Assembly (NCBI GenBank): GCA_035370245.1
Contig: DAOOVO010000007.1
Coordinates: forward strand, 1-64,000
Direction: 5' to 3'
Origin: Pseudobacteroides sp035370245
Lineage (GTDB): Bacteria; Bacillota; Clostridia; Acetivibrionales; DSM-2933
DNA: 64,000 bases
Shown: one piece after another, positions 62,120 through 64,000 of the stretch
How positions within the stretch are numbered: the stretch's first letter is position 1
How the letters are laid out: every line of letters starts with the position of its first letter
Notes under the pieces: generated by a model
Told to the model about the DNA's origin: nothing
Database searches by the model: none
The model's input: the letters and a program-made list of their open reading frames with translations, nothing else
Position numbers and translations under genes: made by a program

Positions 62120-64000
62120 ATGAGTATAGGTTTTGGCAGTATTGAAATTGCCAGGTCAGGTCTATTTGTTAATGAAAGAGGGTTGTCCGTTACAGGACAT
62201 AATATATCCAATGTAAATACTCCAGGGTTTTCAAGACAGCAGGCAATACTCATGGATTCTCTTTATTATAAGGATAGCGGCTTTGATATCGGATTAGGTG
62301 CGGATGTTCAAAAAATAAGACAGATAAGGCATATATTCCTTGACAATATATACAGAACTGAAATTGAAAGCCTTGGATATTGGGAAACAAGGGAAAAGAC
62401 ATTTAACGATGTACAGGCAATAATAGGAGAACCCATGAATAAAGGGCTTCAGTCTGTTATGAATGATTTCTGGAATTCCTGGCAGGAGCTTTCCAAAAAT
62501 CCGGAAAGCCTTACAACAAGAGCTCTTACACGCCAAAGAGGTGAAACGTTGGTTCAATATATAAACCATTTGGGAAGTCAATTAGACAAGCTTCAAATGG
62601 ATTTAGACTCGGAGATTAAGGTAAAGGTCCAGGAGATTAACAATATAACAATGAATATTGCTGAGCTCAATATTAAAATTGTATCAGCGGAGGTTACAGG
62701 GGATAGTGCCAATGACTTAAGAGACCAGAGGAATCTGCTGCTAGATAGGATTTCCAAGCTTGCAGATTGTGTTATAAACGAAACATACGATGGACATATA
62801 CAAGTGAGCATTGGAGGTTACCTTCTTGTCAACAAGGGTGAATATGAGAGACTGACAACAGTTCAGAATGGTGTAGGAAGCATGTTTTGTACTGTTGCCC
62901 TCGAAGAAACAGGTATTGTGGTTCCCATAAAAGGCGGCATAATAAAAGGTCTCATGGAATCAAGAGGAGAGGTAATCGGATCAATAGGAAGTTTTGGAAA
63001 CGGTTCTCCAAATGACAAAATTGATCTGGTGTTTGCATTTAATATTGACGATAGTGCGGCAAGAAGAGATGAACTGTATGAAAATATTAATAAAATTGTA
63101 AACGAGTATACAAGCAGGGGTGTAGGAGTAAGGCTCGGCTATGTGACATTTGACAGTACGGGAATTACTACGCCTACCAAATTTGTTGGTTCAACCCTGG
63201 ACTCCAATGGGGTATATGTACCGGATGTAGATGCTTTCAAGACTGAAATAGGTTATTCTCCCCTTGGAACAGGTATAACATTTAATGATATTGTTGCGGA
63301 AGGCGTGGCAGTGCCGGCACTTTTAGATGCAAAGGATGCAGCAGATCAGGAAGATGCATTGACAGAGTGGAGAAATGTATCGAGACAAATCATTATATAT
63401 TCCAATAATAAAATAGATACAGATGGTTTAAATACTTTGGGTAATCAATTTAATAACGACAGAATAAATTTAACGGTAATTTCCGATATATCCAATAAAA
63501 ATGAATTAAAGAGTTTTATGGATATCAGCGGAGCCAAGTTTGTTGACAATGCAGCCTCTGCTTCCGAGATTATAGATAAAGTATCGGAAAGTGTAAGAAA
63601 TAGCATATATGGAAATGAAATCTATTCAAATGATATAGTTTCAAATATCAAAAACAGGCTAAACCTATTGGTAAATGCTTTAACAAGGGAAATTAACAGT
63701 ATTCACAGATGCGGTTATACTTTAGACGGAATGGATGGAATCGATTTCTTTGTACCCATCAATCCCTATTATCCCATGCAGATGGGAAATATAATGATCA
63801 ATCCAAAGCTTTCGGATCTAGATAATATTGTTACATCGGAAAACGGAACTGTAGGAGACAATACAATTGCAGCAGCTATTTATGAACTAAGATACAAAGC
63901 TATGCTGGGGAATTCCACCAATATACAGAATTTTGATGATTACTACCGGACAATAGTGGGTGATATAGGAAACGGTGGAGCACAAGCACAAACATCAGCC
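62120..64000 (+). CDS. flgK: flagellar hook-associated protein FlgK (partial, runs off the right edge) with vWA-like insert
   Basis: 627 codons are open to the end of the window with no stop. IGFGSIEIARSGLFVNERGL, SVTGHNISNVNTPGFSRQ is the rod/hook family N-terminus; coiled helices and LRDQRNLLLDRISKLADC follow as in FlgK. Residues about 298-493 do not look like FlgK: KIDLVFAFNIDDSAARRDELYENI, VGVRLGYVTFD, ALTEWRNVSRQIIIYS, and INLTVISDIS...FMDISGAKFVDN match a von Willebrand A fold with a degenerate metal site (DDSAA). The FlgK C-terminal part resumes (INSIHRCGYTLDG; FDDYYRTIVGDIGNGGAQAQ). Start after AGGAGG. Confidence 0.92.
   Translation, partial: MSIGFGSIEIARSGLFVNERGLSVTGHNISNVNTPGFSRQQAILMDSLYYKDSGFDIGLGADVQKIRQIRHIFLDNIYRTEIESLGYWETREKTFNDVQAIIGEPMNKGLQSVMNDFWNSWQELSKNPESLTTRALTRQRGETLVQYINHLGSQLDKLQMDLDSEIKVKVQEINNITMNIAELNIKIVSAEVTGDSANDLRDQRNLLLDRISKLADCVINETYDGHIQVSIGGYLLVNKGEYERLTTVQNGVGSMFCTVALEETGIVVPIKGGIIKGLMESRGEVIGSIGSFGNGSPNDKIDLVFAFNIDDSAARRDELYENINKIVNEYTSRGVGVRLGYVTFDSTGITTPTKFVGSTLDSNGVYVPDVDAFKTEIGYSPLGTGITFNDIVAEGVAVPALLDAKDAADQEDALTEWRNVSRQIIIYSNNKIDTDGLNTLGNQFNNDRINLTVISDISNKNELKSFMDISGAKFVDNAASASEIIDKVSESVRNSIYGNEIYSNDIVSNIKNRLNLLVNALTREINSIHRCGYTLDGMDGIDFFVPINPYYPMQMGNIMINPKLSDLDNIVTSENGTVGDNTIAAAIYELRYKAMLGNSTNIQNFDDYYRTIVGDIGNGGAQAQTSA

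Overview
The window looks like chromosome from an anaerobic, low-GC, spore-forming, flagellated, cellulosome-producing Clostridium of the Acetivibrio/Hungateiclostridium (C. thermocellum) group. The grounds are AT-rich DNA with strong GGAGG ribosome sites, a GH5 cellulase ending in a dockerin, the sporulation protease YabG, a flagellar cluster at the right end, and Firmicute gene orders (rpsF-ssb-rpsR, rplI-dnaB, tilS-hpt-ftsH).

Layout. 1-4.1 kb is an accessory patch: a PemK/MazF-like toxin, the 3' part of a tRNA-Ser gene (probable attachment site), a frameshifted ankyrin lipoprotein gene, a GNAT acetyltransferase, a decayed secreted-protein gene and an orphan PoNi-type immunity gene. 4.2-7.2 kb is a TPP-riboswitch operon for uptake of a thiamine precursor (thiamine-binding protein, permease, NMT1/ThiY-like lipoprotein, ATPase). 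7.3-10.1 kb holds a broken small gene, a DUF2935 gene, an orphan PD-(D/E)XK nuclease-like gene and a bacterial PH-domain gene. 10.4-17.6 kb is a complete MoxR-DUF58-BatABCD type operon of AAA+ ATPase and membrane-bound vWA proteins. 17.9-22.3 kb has an AI-2E family membrane protein, an unknown propeller-like protein and the cellulase. 22.5-32.2 kb has a UvrD-type helicase, a MerR regulator, homoserine dehydrogenase, two peptidases, an ABC exporter reduced to its ATPase half, and a flavin-binding protein. 32.3-44.6 kb is mostly on the minus strand: a protein O-mannosyltransferase, a BlaI/BlaR1-like pair, a three-gene glycogen/maltodextrin cluster (glgX, a GH13 enzyme, glgP), yabG and a beta-helix lipoprotein. 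44.8-59.6 kb is housekeeping on the plus strand: rpsF-ssb-rpsR, pheA, gdpP, rplI-dnaB, tilS-hpt-ftsH, SAM-riboswitch-metK and recD2. 59.7-64 kb begins a late flagellar region (comF-like, yvyF, flgM, flgN, flgK) with sigma-D-type promoters; flgK runs off the edge.

Most notable: (1) the cellulase ends in an X-module plus dockerin pair resembling the CipA type II anchoring module rather than the usual enzyme type I dockerin; (2) FlgK carries an inserted von Willebrand A-like domain with a degenerate metal site; (3) an ABC exporter gene has lost its membrane domain, with a self-contained DUF6485 cassette on the opposite strand in its place, behind a consensus promoter and palindromic operator; (4) a tRNA-Ser 3' fragment that predicts an integrated element extending left of the window; (5) two genes (yabG and an unknown gene after metK) whose ribosome-binding site lies in the 3' arm of a hairpin. 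No CRISPR array and no complete insertion sequence were seen.
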